DNA of 64,000 nucleotides from assembly GCF_021190915.1 (NCBI RefSeq), contig NZ_JAIOAP010000006.1, positions 1 to 64,000 of the forward strand, written 5' to 3'. A program made the translations under genes and the position numbers. A model generated the notes under the pieces. That model was not told the DNA's origin. It saw nothing but the letters and a program-made list of their open reading frames with translations, and did not search any database. The DNA is from Cohnella silvisoli (GTDB taxonomy: Bacteria; Bacillota; Bacilli; Paenibacillales; Paenibacillaceae). Below, in pieces: positions 43,784-53,234 of the stretch; the stretch's first letter is position 1, and every line of letters starts with the position of its first letter.

Positions 43784-44446
43784 ATGATCGAGTGGCTGAA
43801 AAAAGTATCGCTATTTGACAACCTAAACGACGAACAATTGGAGCACATTCTTAGAATTGCCAACAGGCGCACGATTACGGCAGGATCGATCCTCTTTCAT
43901 GAGAAAGAAATGGGGTTGACTTTTTACGTCGTCTTGGCCGGTTCCATTAAACTTTTCACCAAAAGCAACACCGGAGAAGAGAAAGTGCTCTCTCTCGTCA
44001 ACAGCGGCGAAAGCTTCGGAGAGCTGTCTCTCTTGGATGGCCGTCCGCGCTCTGCTTCCGCGCAAACCTTAGAAACGACGACCGTGCTGGAGCTGTCCTC
44101 CGAGCAATTCATGGCGTTGATGCAAACTCATTTCGACATTACACGCGGGATATTAGCCGAGCTCTGCAGGCGTCTGCGGCAAACGAATGAGCACGTCAAC
44201 GATCTAACCTTCCTTGACGGGCGAACTCGCGTACTCAAGAACCTGATCACCCTTGCCAACAAGAACGGCAAGCGCGACGGAAACCTGATCTCCATCCACA
44301 TGGCCCTTAACTATGACGAGCTTGCGCAGATGGCCGGCGTAACCAAACCGGTTTTATCCGAAGTGATCCGAGAATTGGAACAGCGCGGCGTTCTTCAATT
44401 CGGCATTAACGAGTACAAGCTTAACTTATTGAAGCTGCGCGGGTAG
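43784..44446 (+). CDS. Crp/Fnr-family transcription regulator
   Basis: A 220-residue regulator. The N-terminal cyclic-nucleotide-binding domain (about 5-120) includes GESFGELSLLDGRPRSASA, which keeps the arginine-serine pair that contacts the cyclic nucleotide phosphate in Crp. A dimer helix follows, then an HTH_Crp domain (about 145-215, YDELAQMAGVTKPVLSEVIRELEQRG). There is a single cysteine, so an FNR iron-sulphur cluster is excluded. ATG 43784 follows AGGAGG closely; the frame is open 10 codons further. Its end lies one base from the hemB stop, convergent, with no terminator between. Position suggests a role in haem or respiratory control, unproven. Confidence 0.9.
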   Translation: MIEWLKKVSLFDNLNDEQLEHILRIANRRTITAGSILFHEKEMGLTFYVVLAGSIKLFTKSNTGEEKVLSLVNSGESFGELSLLDGRPRSASAQTLETTTVLELSSEQFMALMQTHFDITRGILAELCRRLRQTNEHVNDLTFLDGRTRVLKNLITLANKNGKRDGNLISIHMALNYDELAQMAGVTKPVLSEVIRELEQRGVLQFGINEYKLNLLKLRG

Positions 44447-44447
44447 G

Positions 44448-45446
44448 TTAGTTGCCCCGCAGCCAACGCGCGGCGTCTTTGGCGTGATAAGTGATGATCA
44501 AATCCGCACCCGCGCGTTTCATGCCGGTTAACGTCTCCAGCACGATTGCCCTCTCGTCAATCCACCCTTGCAGGGCTGCCGCCTTGACCATGGAGTATTC
44601 CGCGCTAACGTTATAGATGACGATAGGCAAGGAATAACGATCCTTAAGCATCCTGACGATGTCAAGGTAAGCAAGTCCCGGCTTCACCATAAGGAAATCC
44701 GCGCCTTCTTCCACATCGGACTGCGCTTCCCTCAGCGCTTCCCTCGCATTGGCTGGATCCATCTGATAAGTCTTGCGGTCTCCGAATTGAGGCGTGGAAT
44801 GGGCTGCTTCGCGGAATGGGCCGTAATAAGCCGACGAATATTTGACCGCGTAAGACATAATCGGCGTATTCGCGAATCCGGCTTCGTCTAAAGCGTGACG
44901 AATTGCGGATACGAAACCGTCCATCATATTAGACGGCGCGATAATGTCAGCCCCGGCTTTGGCTTGCGATACCGCCGCTTTGGCTAGCAATTCCAAGGAA
45001 TCGTCGTTGCCGATTTCGGCACCGCACTCCGTCGTGTGAACGACCCCGCAATGGCCATGATCCGTGAACTGACACAAGCAGGTATCGGCGATTACGACCA
45101 TTTCGGGATGTAATGCTTTAATTTTACGAATGGCCTTTTGTACAATTCCATTTTCGTCATAAGCCGACGTACCCGTTGAATCCTTGTGTTCGGGTACTCC
45201 GAAAACTAGAACCGCTTGAATGCCTAGCTCCGCAAACTCTTCAAGCTCTTGCTCCATCGTGTCGAGCGACCAATGATAGACGCCGGGCATCGACGATATT
45301 TCTTCCTTGATCAAGGAACCTTCCGTCACGAAAATAGGCGCAATAAAGTCGTTAACCGAAAGGTTTGTTTCTCTCACCAGGTTGCGCAGGCCTGCCGTGC
45401 TTCTTAATCTACGGTGTCTCACTAACGGAAAAGCCACAGTCCTCAT
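44448..45446 (-). CDS. hemB: Delta-aminolevulinic acid dehydratase (porphobilinogen synthase)
   Basis: Condenses two 5-aminolevulinates to porphobilinogen. 332 residues with the zinc-type cysteine cluster [14 protein letters not shown] (about 119-132), an active-site region IAPSNMMDG with the first Schiff-base lysine later in [15 protein letters not shown], and the second in [13 protein letters not shown]. Length typical. Overlaps the end of the cobA/hemD fusion by four bases. Confidence 0.96.
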   Translation of the reverse strand: MRTVAFPLVRHRRLRSTAGLRNLVRETNLSVNDFIAPIFVTEGSLIKEEISSMPGVYHWSLDTMEQELEEFAELGIQAVLVFGVPEHKDSTGTSAYDENGIVQKAIRKIKALHPEMVVIADTCLCQFTDHGHCGVVHTTECGAEIGNDDSLELLAKAAVSQAKAGADIIAPSNMMDGFVSAIRHALDEAGFANTPIMSYAVKYSSAYYGPFREAAHSTPQFGDRKTYQMDPANAREALREAQSDVEEGADFLMVKPGLAYLDIVRMLKDRYSLPIVIYNVSAEYSMVKAAALQGWIDERAIVLETLTGMKRAGADLIITYHAKDAARWLRGN

Positions 45447-46993
45447 TCTCCTTTCGCGGAGCGCCGTTTGTCCACCAGCGCCTCCACCAATCCATCAATC
45501 GTTGATTTCTCCGGCACGATCGTCACCTTTAACCCGTTCTCTTCGGCCGTCCGGGCGGTAACCGGTCCAATACAAGCGATTTCAATATCTTTTAACGCTT
45601 CCGCCGGGTTTTGCACCCCTAACCGACGAAGCGCTTCGAGTAAGTTAACGACCGTTGACGAACTCGTAAAAGTAATGACGTGGATTTCGCCGTTTTCCAG
45701 CATATCGGGCAGCCACAAGTCTCGGGGAGCGGATAGTATCGTCTCGTAGACGTCTATTTCTTCAGCTGCTATGCCGCGTTCTTTCAATTCCTTCGGCAAT
45801 GTTTCCCTGGCCAGATCGCCTCTAGGAAGCAAGGCGGTTTGCCCTGGGGACAACAGGCTGTCCAAGCTTTGAAGCAAGCTTTCCGCACGGTAGCTTTCCG
45901 GAAGCAAGTCGGCCCGTATTCCGCGGATGGCGAGCGCTTCAGCGGTCTTAGGGCCAACAGCGGCGAATTTCGCCTTATGGAAGCGGCGAATGTCGATCTC
46001 GAAGCGATCCAGCCATGCGAAGAAATACTCCACCCCGTTCACGCTCGTCAGTATGACCCAATCATAGGATTCCGCTTGCGCGAAAGCATTCCTAATCGCT
46101 TCCGCGGCTTCTTCCGTCTGCGGCAATCTCGTTTCGATAACGGGAAATTCGTAAGTTTCCCCGCCAAGATCATCGATTCTGGCGAGCAACTCGCTCGCTT
46201 GCGAACGGGCTCGGGTAACGAGCACCCGTTGACCGAATAAAGGCTTGTTTTCGATCCACGACAAGGTTTCCCGCTGATGTACCACTTCCCCGACGATGAT
46301 AACCGCGGGCGGCTTCAGGCCGGCTGCCTTTACTTTGTCGGCGATATCCTCGAGCGTCCCCACAAGCGTTCTCTGCTCGGCCCTCGTACCCCATTGCACG
46401 AGTGCAACGGGAGTCGCAGGCGAACGTCCGTGCTTGATCAATTGCTCGCTTATATAATCTATTTTGGCAACGCCCATTAGAAATACAAGAGTACCGGTCG
46501 CATTCGTAACTTTATCCCAATAGATCGAATGATCGAGCTTGTCCGGGCTTTCATGACCGGTTATGACGGAAAAGGAAGAGGCCAAATCACGATGAGTGAC
46601 GGGAATGCCCGCATATGCCGGTACGGCTATTGCCGAGGTAATGCCCGGTATGATCTCGAATAAAATGCCGTTTTTCTGCAATAAATCGGCTTCCTCACCC
46701 ACGCGTCCAAAAACGGTCGGGTCGCCGCCTTTTAATCGAATGACGGTTTTGCCTTGGAGAGCCAGATCAACGAGCAGTTGATTAATTTCCTCCTGTTTCA
46801 TCGTGTGCCGGTCCGGAAGCTTCCCGACGTAGATACGCTCGGCGTCCGGTCGCGCATGGTTAAGCAACTGAGGACCCGCTAAACGGTCGAACACGATGAC
46901 ATCGGAACGTTTAAGCGCCTCCAGCCCGCGTACTGTAATCAGCTTCGGATCGCCCGGGCCTGCGCCGACCAAATAGACTTTACCTTTGTTCAT
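45443..46993 (-). CDS. cobA/hemD: Fusion of uroporphyrinogen-III C-methyltransferase and uroporphyrinogen-III synthase
   Basis: A 516-residue two-domain enzyme. The N-terminal half (about 1-245) is a SUMT methylase ([42 protein letters not shown]) producing precorrin-2. The C-terminal half (about 260-510) is HemD ([41 protein letters not shown]), which makes uroporphyrinogen III. B. subtilis has separate hemD here; the fusion places the siroheme/B12 branch point in one polypeptide. ATG 46993 follows a GGGG-rich site; the earlier codons overlap hemC. Four bases separate it from hemC. Confidence 0.95.
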   Translation of the reverse strand: MNKGKVYLVGAGPGDPKLITVRGLEALKRSDVIVFDRLAGPQLLNHARPDAERIYVGKLPDRHTMKQEEINQLLVDLALQGKTVIRLKGGDPTVFGRVGEEADLLQKNGILFEIIPGITSAIAVPAYAGIPVTHRDLASSFSVITGHESPDKLDHSIYWDKVTNATGTLVFLMGVAKIDYISEQLIKHGRSPATPVALVQWGTRAEQRTLVGTLEDIADKVKAAGLKPPAVIIVGEVVHQRETLSWIENKPLFGQRVLVTRARSQASELLARIDDLGGETYEFPVIETRLPQTEEAAEAIRNAFAQAESYDWVILTSVNGVEYFFAWLDRFEIDIRRFHKAKFAAVGPKTAEALAIRGIRADLLPESYRAESLLQSLDSLLSPGQTALLPRGDLARETLPKELKERGIAAEEIDVYETILSAPRDLWLPDMLENGEIHVITFTSSSTVVNLLEALRRLGVQNPAEALKDIEIACIGPVTARTAEENGLKVTIVPEKSTIDGLVEALVDKRRSAKGE

Positions 46994-46997
46994 CCCC

Positions 46998-47936
46998 TTA
47001 TTCCCTCGCTTCCGCCAGAATACTGTCCGCGCCAAGACGAAGCAAAGCATGGGCAACCTCAGAACCGACCTGCAGCGACTCCAAGCCAGTGGAGGTTTCC
47101 CTTAATATCCGAGTCCCATCCGGAGATGCTACCATCCCGGTCAATAGCAATTCAGCATCGGGGGCCTCCGTCTTCAATTGCGCATAGGCACCGATGGGCA
47201 CTTGGCAGCCTCCGTTCAGCAAACCAAGCAAGCGGCGTTCGGCGGCTACCGTCCGCTCGGTAGCCGTGTCATTCAGCCGACTGAGCAATGAGAGCACGTC
47301 GACGTCGTCGCCCCGGCATTCGATCGCCAGAGCGCCTTGCCCTACGGCAGGCAAACAAACGTCCGGGGAAAGGTATTCCGTGATACGATCCTTCCATCCC
47401 ATCCGATGCAATCCGGCCGCTGCGAGAAGAATGGCGTCAAACCCTTCCTCCGTAAGCTTGCGCAGCCGAGTATCGATGTTGCCGCGCATCGATTCGATTC
47501 TAAGGTCCGGACGGTAGGCTTGCAGCTGAGCGGATCGGCGAAGACTGCTCGTTCCTACCCGCGCACCCTGAGGCAATTGTGCCAAGGTGCGGCCATCCTT
47601 GCTTATCAGACAATCGCGAGGATCCTCTCTCTTTGGAACAGCCCCGATCGTTAATCCCTCGGGAAGCTCGAATGGCATGTCCTTCATACTATGAATAGCC
47701 AAATCGATATCCTGATTAAGAAGCGCTTCTTCGATCTCCTTGACGAAAAGACCTTTGCCGCCAACTTTAGATAAGGTGACGTCCAGAATGCGGTCCCCGC
47801 GAGTTACGATCGGCTTGACTTCAAACGTATAAGCTAGCTCATCTCTGGCGCATAATTCCTTCAACAGTTGAATCGTCTGATTCGTTTGCGTAAGCGCGAG
47901 CGTACTCTGTCTTGTTCCGACAATAATATTGCGCAT
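46998..47936 (-). CDS. hemC: Porphobilinogen deaminase (hydroxymethylbilane synthase)
   Basis: Polymerises four porphobilinogens. 312 residues with [15 protein letters not shown] at the start, catalytic aspartate in HSMKDMP (about 83-89), [11 protein letters not shown] and the dipyrromethane-cofactor cysteine in [13 protein letters not shown] (about 245). Usual length. Three bases from the upstream siroheme dehydrogenase gene. Confidence 0.97.
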   Translation of the reverse strand: MRNIIVGTRQSTLALTQTNQTIQLLKELCARDELAYTFEVKPIVTRGDRILDVTLSKVGGKGLFVKEIEEALLNQDIDLAIHSMKDMPFELPEGLTIGAVPKREDPRDCLISKDGRTLAQLPQGARVGTSSLRRSAQLQAYRPDLRIESMRGNIDTRLRKLTEEGFDAILLAAAGLHRMGWKDRITEYLSPDVCLPAVGQGALAIECRGDDVDVLSLLSRLNDTATERTVAAERRLLGLLNGGCQVPIGAYAQLKTEAPDAELLLTGMVASPDGTRILRETSTGLESLQVGSEVAHALLRLGADSILAEARE

Positions 47937-47939
47937 ATC

Positions 47940-48596
47940 TTATGTATCCCTCCGGTCATGTAGCCTTTGTCGCAATCGGGCGATCAGCCTGTCCTTGTCT
48001 TGAATCCAGTCTGTTGAACGCCATTCCTCGAGCGCCTCGTCCGTAACGGCTGCTTGCAGAAGAGCGCGCCTATCCGATAAATCAGATACCTCCGCTTTAA
48101 CGATAGCGCGAATGGCTTTTAAAGCTTCTATATTTTCCTTGTATTCAGGTCCATATTGATCCGCTAACTCTTTAACGATTCGGGAGGCTAACGCTGGACC
48201 GGCACCGGAAGCACTAGCCGTTAGAACCAGTTTCCCTCGCCGCAAGACCGCAGGAACAAGAAAATCGCCCTCATCGCCATCATCCGCCACATTAACGGGA
48301 ATAGCGCGTTTCTCCGCGACTTCCGCTACCCACTTATTAATCTCTGGTCGATCGGTTGCCGCGAACACAAGAATAGCGCCCTCGATATCGCTTTCTTGCG
48401 CTTCTCGTTCCCGAATACGCAAACGACCGGTTTCCGCCCATTCGAGCAGCTTTGGCGTAACCCGCGGACTGATGACTTCTACGATAGCGTTCGCTTCCAG
48501 AAGTCCTGCCGTTTTACGCTGCGCAACGGAACCTCCGCCGATCACGACGCATTTCCGTCCTTCAACCTTGAGCATGATGGGATACCATTGCGACAC
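47940..48596 (-). CDS. Precorrin-2 dehydrogenase / sirohydrochlorin ferrochelatase type protein
   Basis: A 218-residue NAD-dependent enzyme of siroheme synthesis. An N-terminal Rossmann fold has CVVIGGGSVAQRKTAGLLEA (about 14-32); VFAATDRPEINKWVAE follows, and the conserved TASASGAGPALASRI (about 123-137) marks the catalytic domain of the CysG/Met8/SirC group. Chelatase activity is possible but not shown by sequence alone. It uses the precorrin-2 made by the cobA half of the fusion two genes downstream. Confidence 0.88.
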   Translation of the reverse strand: MSQWYPIMLKVEGRKCVVIGGGSVAQRKTAGLLEANAIVEVISPRVTPKLLEWAETGRLRIREREAQESDIEGAILVFAATDRPEINKWVAEVAEKRAIPVNVADDGDEGDFLVPAVLRRGKLVLTASASGAGPALASRIVKELADQYGPEYKENIEALKAIRAIVKAEVSDLSDRRALLQAAVTDEALEEWRSTDWIQDKDRLIARLRQRLHDRRDT

Positions 48597-48611
48597 GGGT
48601 GTGGGCTCCTC

Positions 48612-49433
48612 TCACAGCAAACGGTGGAATGAAGATAGGGAGCTCGCGAAAAAATCCGCAACCAATAAAGCATACCCCAACAAATTCCATATAGCCAGCT
48701 TGGCGCCGTCGTCGCGCGATTTAAATCCGCGCACCAAATATAAAATATAGATAACCCCTGCGGCGAACGACAATAGCACTTTCTCGTCCAGCAACCGGGC
48801 CGGACTGCCTTCAAGCAACAGTGCTGCCGTTCCTGTAGATAAGGATAAGAGCAACAGCGGAATTCCGATCAGCCCGGCGCGATACGCATATTGATCGATC
48901 CATTCGAGGCTCGGCATCTTGGTCATCATGTGCGTCCATTTTTTGGCTTTCAGCCGACGATGGAGAAATAAGTACATCAAACCGAGCAGCGCCGTTATCG
49001 TTAATACCGCGAACGCCAGCGTAATCAAGCCGACATGAACGATAAGCAGCCGCCTCGCGACTTCCCATGGCGCGAGCTCCAACTGTTGCTTAGGGCGCTC
49101 GATCATATTCAAGGCTAGAACGGCAAATCCGACTACGTTGACTAGAAGAACGAGCAGTTCTGCCCGAATGACCCGATTCAATAAGAAGGAAGCGGAGACG
49201 AGCAGCCAAGATACGAAAAACAAATACTCTCTTAAAGTAAGATCCGGGACGGAAAACCGATCGAATAACAACACTAATAAAAAGGCCGTTTGCAGAACCC
49301 AAACAAAAACAAGGAGCCCTGTGCCTACCTTTCGCGCGCTCCGGTTGCCGGAAGCGGCGTCGGACACGAAAAAAAGCAAACTCAGGGCGTAAATATAAAG
49401 TACGGCGTCGGTTAACCAATCTTGCGTTACCAT
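48612..49433 (-). CDS. hemX: HemX/CcsA-like membrane protein
   Basis: A 273-residue polytopic protein with about eight transmembrane helices, belonging to the cytochrome c assembly (CcsA/HemX) family. In B. subtilis HemX lowers the amount of HemA protein. Position directly behind hemA (28 bases) supports the name. The tryptophan-rich WWD haem-handling loop of true CcsA proteins is not evident. Confidence 0.88.
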   Translation of the reverse strand: MVTQDWLTDAVLYIYALSLLFFVSDAASGNRSARKVGTGLLVFVWVLQTAFLLVLLFDRFSVPDLTLREYLFFVSWLLVSASFLLNRVIRAELLVLLVNVVGFAVLALNMIERPKQQLELAPWEVARRLLIVHVGLITLAFAVLTITALLGLMYLFLHRRLKAKKWTHMMTKMPSLEWIDQYAYRAGLIGIPLLLLSLSTGTAALLLEGSPARLLDEKVLLSFAAGVIYILYLVRGFKSRDDGAKLAIWNLLGYALLVADFFASSLSSFHRLL

Positions 49434-49461
49434 GGGGGCAGCGCCTCCCGTATTCCTTGCT

Positions 49462-50871
49462 TTATCGAAGCGCTCCAGCTAGCTGCGACAGCAATTTCTC
49501 CACATCCATGACGGAAGCCGTATTCGCCGCCGTGCCTTTAGCGGAAGGAACGAGTTCCTTCCGGGATTTCTCCTCGGCCCTCTCCTCCGCCTTCAAGTGC
49601 GCTACCTCGTCCTCCAAAGCGAACAACTGAACGAATAGCTTTAACGCCTCGTCGCTGCGCTTGTCGGCGGCAAGCTCCTTAATTCGCAAGATAGGATCGT
49701 GGATCACTTGATTGACAATGCTTTTGGTTAGCTTACGAATGACCTTTACTTGTCGATCGTCAAGCTCCGGCAGCTTACGGAACAAACTTTCCATCGTGTT
49801 TTCCTGAATGGCGGCGGCTTTCTCCTGCAAAGCCCGGATTAAAGGACTGACCCCGAGAGTCGCATACCACTGCCGGTAAGCTTCCTGCTCGTCGGCTATC
49901 ATTTCTTCGATAATCGCGGCTTCCTTCCGGCGCTTGGCCAAGTTCGTTTCCACGATGCCTTCCAAATCATCGATATCATATAAGAAAACGTTAGGAATAT
50001 CTCCGCACGCAGGCTCGATGTCCCTTGGCACGGCAATATCGATAAGAAACAGCGGCTTTTTCTTGCGTGCTGCCATCGCCGCCTCGATATGCTTGCGAGT
50101 AATGACGAACTTCTCCGCCCCAGTGCTGCTGATGATGATGTCCGCATCCTTCAACCTGCTCAGCGCTTCATCCAATGGCATTGCGGTCCCTTGAAACTTC
50201 TCGGCCAACTCCTCGGCCTTCTCCAATGTCCGGTTTACGACCAGCACTTCCTTGGCACCGTTCGAATGAAGATGCTGCGCCGTTAATTCGCTCATCTTGC
50301 CGGCTCCTACGATCATAACCGTCTTATCGTCGAAACGACCGAATATGCGCTTGCCGAGTTCCACCGCCGCGTAACTGACCGATACGGCGCTTTCCCCGAT
50401 CGATGTCTCGGAATGCGCCCGTTTGGCGACGGTGATCGCTTGCTTAAACAAGCGATTAAACAAAGTACCCGTTGCCTGCTCTTCCTGGGCGAGCAAGAAA
50501 GCATCCCTAACTTGGCCTAGAATTTGGGTTTCGCCGATGATCATGGAATCCAATCCGCTAGTTACCCGGAACAAATGCTCAACAGCTCGATCATCTTCAT
50601 ACATGTATAGATGGGAGTTGAAATCCTTGCGCGGAATCTTGAACCATTGCTCCATGAAAGCGCGAATATAATGCCCGCACAAGTGGAGCCGATCCACGAC
50701 CGCATATAATTCCGTCCGATTGCAGGTAGCCACGATAACTCCCTCGAGAATGCCCGTTGTTTGCTTTAACGCCTGCAGCGCAAGCGGCATCTCCCGTTCC
50801 GACAAAGCAAAACGTTCGCGTACTTCAACGGGGGCAGTACGGTAGTTTAATCCGACAACGATTAGATGCAT
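49462..50871 (-). CDS. hemA: Glutamyl-tRNA reductase
   Basis: First committed step of the C5 pathway: reduces glutamyl-tRNA to glutamate-1-semialdehyde. 469 residues: catalytic cysteine in VATCNRTELY (about 50), GETQILGQVRDAF, NADPH fold with VMIVGAGKMSELTAQHL, and a long C-terminal dimerisation helix. The tail (about 425-469, charged) is longer than usual. Of two nearby ATGs, the one at 50871 is six bases from AGGTGA and preferred. First gene of the hem operon. Confidence 0.96.
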   Translation of the reverse strand: MHLIVVGLNYRTAPVEVRERFALSEREMPLALQALKQTTGILEGVIVATCNRTELYAVVDRLHLCGHYIRAFMEQWFKIPRKDFNSHLYMYEDDRAVEHLFRVTSGLDSMIIGETQILGQVRDAFLLAQEEQATGTLFNRLFKQAITVAKRAHSETSIGESAVSVSYAAVELGKRIFGRFDDKTVMIVGAGKMSELTAQHLHSNGAKEVLVVNRTLEKAEELAEKFQGTAMPLDEALSRLKDADIIISSTGAEKFVITRKHIEAAMAARKKKPLFLIDIAVPRDIEPACGDIPNVFLYDIDDLEGIVETNLAKRRKEAAIIEEMIADEQEAYRQWYATLGVSPLIRALQEKAAAIQENTMESLFRKLPELDDRQVKVIRKLTKSIVNQVIHDPILRIKELAADKRSDEALKLFVQLFALEDEVAHLKAEERAEEKSRKELVPSAKGTAANTASVMDVEKLLSQLAGALR

Positions 50872-50927
50872 GAGCATTCACCTGACTTTCTGCATGGGAG
50901 TAGGGGCTGGCCTGTACGTCAACGATT

Positions 50928-50936
50928 ATTATAGCA
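50928..50936 (-). promoter_or_regulatory. Extended -10 promoter of the hem operon
   Basis: Minus strand TGC-TATAAT (50936-50928) about 57 bases upstream of hemA. The -35 is poor, but the TG extension and perfect -10 make a plausible SigA promoter. Confidence 0.55.
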
Positions 50937-51044
50937 TAAATAGACGACCTCATTACCCTCAAATATGAATACTTTATGAAAACGGAGTTAGCAGTCTTGT
51001 CTCTATTGTCGACGTCTATCTGCCTTACTATTCCCTAAAGATAT

Positions 51045-51080
51045 GAAAAAGCCATGCGGCGATGGCCGCATGGCTTTTTT
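51045..51080 (-). terminator. Terminator behind speD
   Basis: Perfect inverted repeat AAAAAGCCATGCGGC-GATG-GCCGCATGGCTTTTT, 15 bases after the speD stop; it could act in both directions but only speD approaches it. Confidence 0.9.
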
Positions 51081-51095
51081 ACTTGCACAGCATTC

Positions 51096-51497
51096 TTATT
51101 TTACGAGTTCAACCTGCTTCATCATCGGTTCCACGACTTGCATTTCACCGAGTCCGCGGATCAATTTCTTCGCATAAGTTTTTTCCGGTTTAAGGACACT
51201 GACCAAATAGTCAATCGCCGCTTGCGGATCCACGGTCTCGCCACACGTATAACAATCGATCGCGGCAAAACCTTTCTCAGGATACGTGTGAATGGAGATG
51301 TGACTCTCCGACAGCAATACCAATACCGTTGCGCCTTGTGGTTCGAATTGTTTCGCTTGAACCGAGAGAACTGTCGCGCCGCATGCTTCGGCTGCTTCCA
51401 CCATGTGCGATTGGAGAAGTTCTGCACTATTCAATAGATCAATGTTTCCTCCCCATGTATCAATCGCAACGTGCCGTCCGAAAGTTGAGTATTCCAT
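51096..51497 (-). CDS. speD: S-adenosylmethionine decarboxylase proenzyme
   Basis: Provides decarboxylated SAM for spermidine synthesis. 133 residues, the short bacterial class. The self-cleavage site lies in LLSESHISIHTYPE (about 61-74): cleavage before the serine of ESHIS generates the pyruvoyl cofactor. The conserved CYTCGE segment with the catalytic cysteine follows. It stands alone between two terminators, with an unusually long structured leader. Confidence 0.96.
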   Translation of the reverse strand: MEYSTFGRHVAIDTWGGNIDLLNSAELLQSHMVEAAEACGATVLSVQAKQFEPQGATVLVLLSESHISIHTYPEKGFAAIDCYTCGETVDPQAAIDYLVSVLKPEKTYAKKLIRGLGEMQVVEPMMKQVELVK

Positions 51498-51631
51498 CTT
51501 TCGGTTCCCCCTTCCTAGGAATAAAATGTGAAACTGATTTCATCCGCTAGGACCTACGTCATTCACTTGGAGGGAATTTGCTCTCACCGCATTCCTTGAG
51601 TGAATCCTGGTTCCTATTGTGTTGTCAACGA
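51498..51631 (-). promoter_or_regulatory. Structured leader of speD
   Basis: Between the promoter and the ATG the transcript has about 130 bases with two hairpins. Hairpin 1 (51605-51561) pairs ATTCACT with AGTGAAT and GGAAT with ATTCC. Hairpin 2 (51552-51513) pairs TCCTAG with CTAGGA around an inner TGAAA-TCAG-TTTCA stem. The second arm of hairpin 2 touches the AAGGGGG ribosome site, so translation could be regulated. I do not recognise a known riboswitch. Confidence 0.45.
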
Positions 51632-51636
51632 ATCTA

Positions 51637-51665
51637 AAAATAACATCTATCCGGGTTAAATGCAA
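51637..51665 (-). promoter_or_regulatory. SigA-type promoter of speD
   Basis: Minus strand TTGCAT (51665-51660), 17 bases, TATTTT (51642-51637). A second TTGACA about 15 bases downstream lacks a good -10. Confidence 0.5.
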
Positions 51666-51774
51666 CAGTTTTTTTTGTTCGTAAAAAGATTCGATTTTCC
51701 CGCACCCCGACTAGGATTTTCCGGTATTGGCAGCAACGCTTTCACAGAGGCATTTTCACCCCTGATTACGTTGC

Positions 51775-51808
51775 AAAAAAAGAAAAGAGCCATGAATATG
51801 GCCCCTTG
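51775..51808 (-). terminator. Terminator behind the 196-residue protein gene
   Basis: Minus strand GGGCCAT-N4-ATGGCTC (one G-T pair) followed by TTTTCTTTTTT, about 25 bases after the stop. Confidence 0.75.
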
Positions 51809-51828
51809 TTATCATTCGTAATTTGGGT

Positions 51829-52419
51829 TCAAGCCTCTAGGGCGAACAGAAGACGGCTATGGTATTTCAGCCTTTGATCGATTTCGACGATCATCTCAGG
51901 TTCCTTCGTCTGATTGCGAATGTCGAGCAATTCGTTCACGGAACCGCGCAATCGGTTAATCTCTTCCTCAACCGAGCATAAATGAAATTGCGATTCTAAT
52001 CTTCCTACCGTATCCCGTTGCTCGAAAACTGTCCGCAGCAGTGTTCCCTTGCTCTCCACGATGCGCACGACAGCTCCTCGAATGTAATGATAAACCATCG
52101 TATAAGAAGGATAAATCCGATTTACGACCGCATCGCCTTTGTATGAAGCAACCAGTTTACGCAAAGTATTGGTTAGCTTAGGTTGAACGACACGGCATGA
52201 CAGTACGCAGCGGTACTCCCCGTTCGTGCGCTCGAACGTCAGGCGAATGGATTCTCCGCCGGCGTCATCTTCTAGCACGACCTCCTGATTGCCGTTATCC
52301 AGTATAAATACTTGCAGCCTAAGCTGCTGGATTTCGCACAAGGAGATCAATCTCGGCATTTCGGCTTCCGTCAGTGACAGGCTGGCATTGACATACTCCG
52401 TGGCTACCCGTTGAGCCAT
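51829..52419 (-). CDS. Protein of unknown function, 196 residues
   Basis: I do not recognise this protein. It has no signal peptide or membrane helix. The first 130 residues look like a mixed alpha/beta domain (RLQVFILDNGNQEVVLEDDAGG, EYRCVLSCRVVQ, YPSYTMVYHYIRGAVVRIVESKG). The last 60 are helical and charged (EEEINRLRGSVNELLDIRN, IVEIDQRLKYHSRLLFALEA), possibly a coiled coil. A good ribosome site (GAGGAG) precedes the ATG and it has its own terminator, so it is a real gene. It lies between engB and speD, where B. subtilis has nothing comparable. Confidence 0.75.
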   Translation of the reverse strand: MAQRVATEYVNASLSLTEAEMPRLISLCEIQQLRLQVFILDNGNQEVVLEDDAGGESIRLTFERTNGEYRCVLSCRVVQPKLTNTLRKLVASYKGDAVVNRIYPSYTMVYHYIRGAVVRIVESKGTLLRTVFEQRDTVGRLESQFHLCSVEEEINRLRGSVNELLDIRNQTKEPEMIVEIDQRLKYHSRLLFALEA

Positions 52420-52571
52420 AAAATCTCCTCAATTCCCATTGTCTTGCGATTGTCTTACTCGATACTTATCCTTATTATACGATAATTCAAAAACCGTTTC
52501 CTCTCGCCCGAACGTGATTTTCCCGGAAAAAACCCGCAAAAAACGATTCCTCCCGCGATTCCTCCAACCTT

Positions 52572-53216
52572 TTACCCGTTATCCTCGGTTTCCTGCACGA
52601 TGTTAGGGGGTTCAGAGGGGGGATTAACCGGTATTTCTGCCGATTGCATGATCATGCTCCATAATTCGTCCCTTCCTTGTCCCGTCTCGGAGGAAAATAA
52701 AATAAGAGGAACATGTCCGGGCATCCCCAAAGTTTGGCGAATGATCTTCATGTGTTTAGGCCATTGCGAGCGAGATACTTTATCCGCTTTGGTCGCCACG
52801 ACGGTCATCGGAATTTCGTAATGGGATAGCCATTGGTACATCCTTTGGTCTTCCGCGGAGGGAGGGTGCCGCAAGTCGACCAGTTGCAACACGAGCTTAA
52901 GAGGATCTCGTCCCCTTAAATAACGCTCGATCATCTTGCCCCATGCTTCCCGTTCGGATTTGGATACCTTAGCGTACCCGTAACCGGGAAAATCAACGAA
53001 GTATAGCTCTCCGTTGATTTTGTAATAGTTAAGCGTTTGAGTTTTACCAGGCTGTTGACTCGTTCGCGCCAGATTGCGCCTGAGCAGCATTTTATTAATA
53101 AGGGAGGACTTTCCTACGTTGGAACGGCCGGCCAAAGCCACCTCCGGAATACCATCTTCCGGATATTGGCTTGGACCAACCGCGCTAATGACAAATTCGC
53201 TTTGCTTGATTTTCAT
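52572..53216 (-). CDS. engB: Ribosome biogenesis GTPase EngB (YsxC)
   Basis: An essential GTPase for 50S assembly, 214 residues. G1 [12 protein letters not shown] (about 31-42), G3 [10 protein letters not shown]4 TKAD and a C-terminal acidic, proline-rich tail are visible. In the order lonA-engB-hemA it agrees with B. subtilis. Eighteen bases behind lonA. Confidence 0.96.
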   Translation of the reverse strand: MKIKQSEFVISAVGPSQYPEDGIPEVALAGRSNVGKSSLINKMLLRRNLARTSQQPGKTQTLNYYKINGELYFVDFPGYGYAKVSKSEREAWGKMIERYLRGRDPLKLVLQLVDLRHPPSAEDQRMYQWLSHYEIPMTVVATKADKVSRSQWPKHMKIIRQTLGMPGHVPLILFSSETGQGRDELWSMIMQSAEIPVNPPSEPPNIVQETEDNG

Positions 53217-53234
53217 AATACAAAAGGTCTCCTA

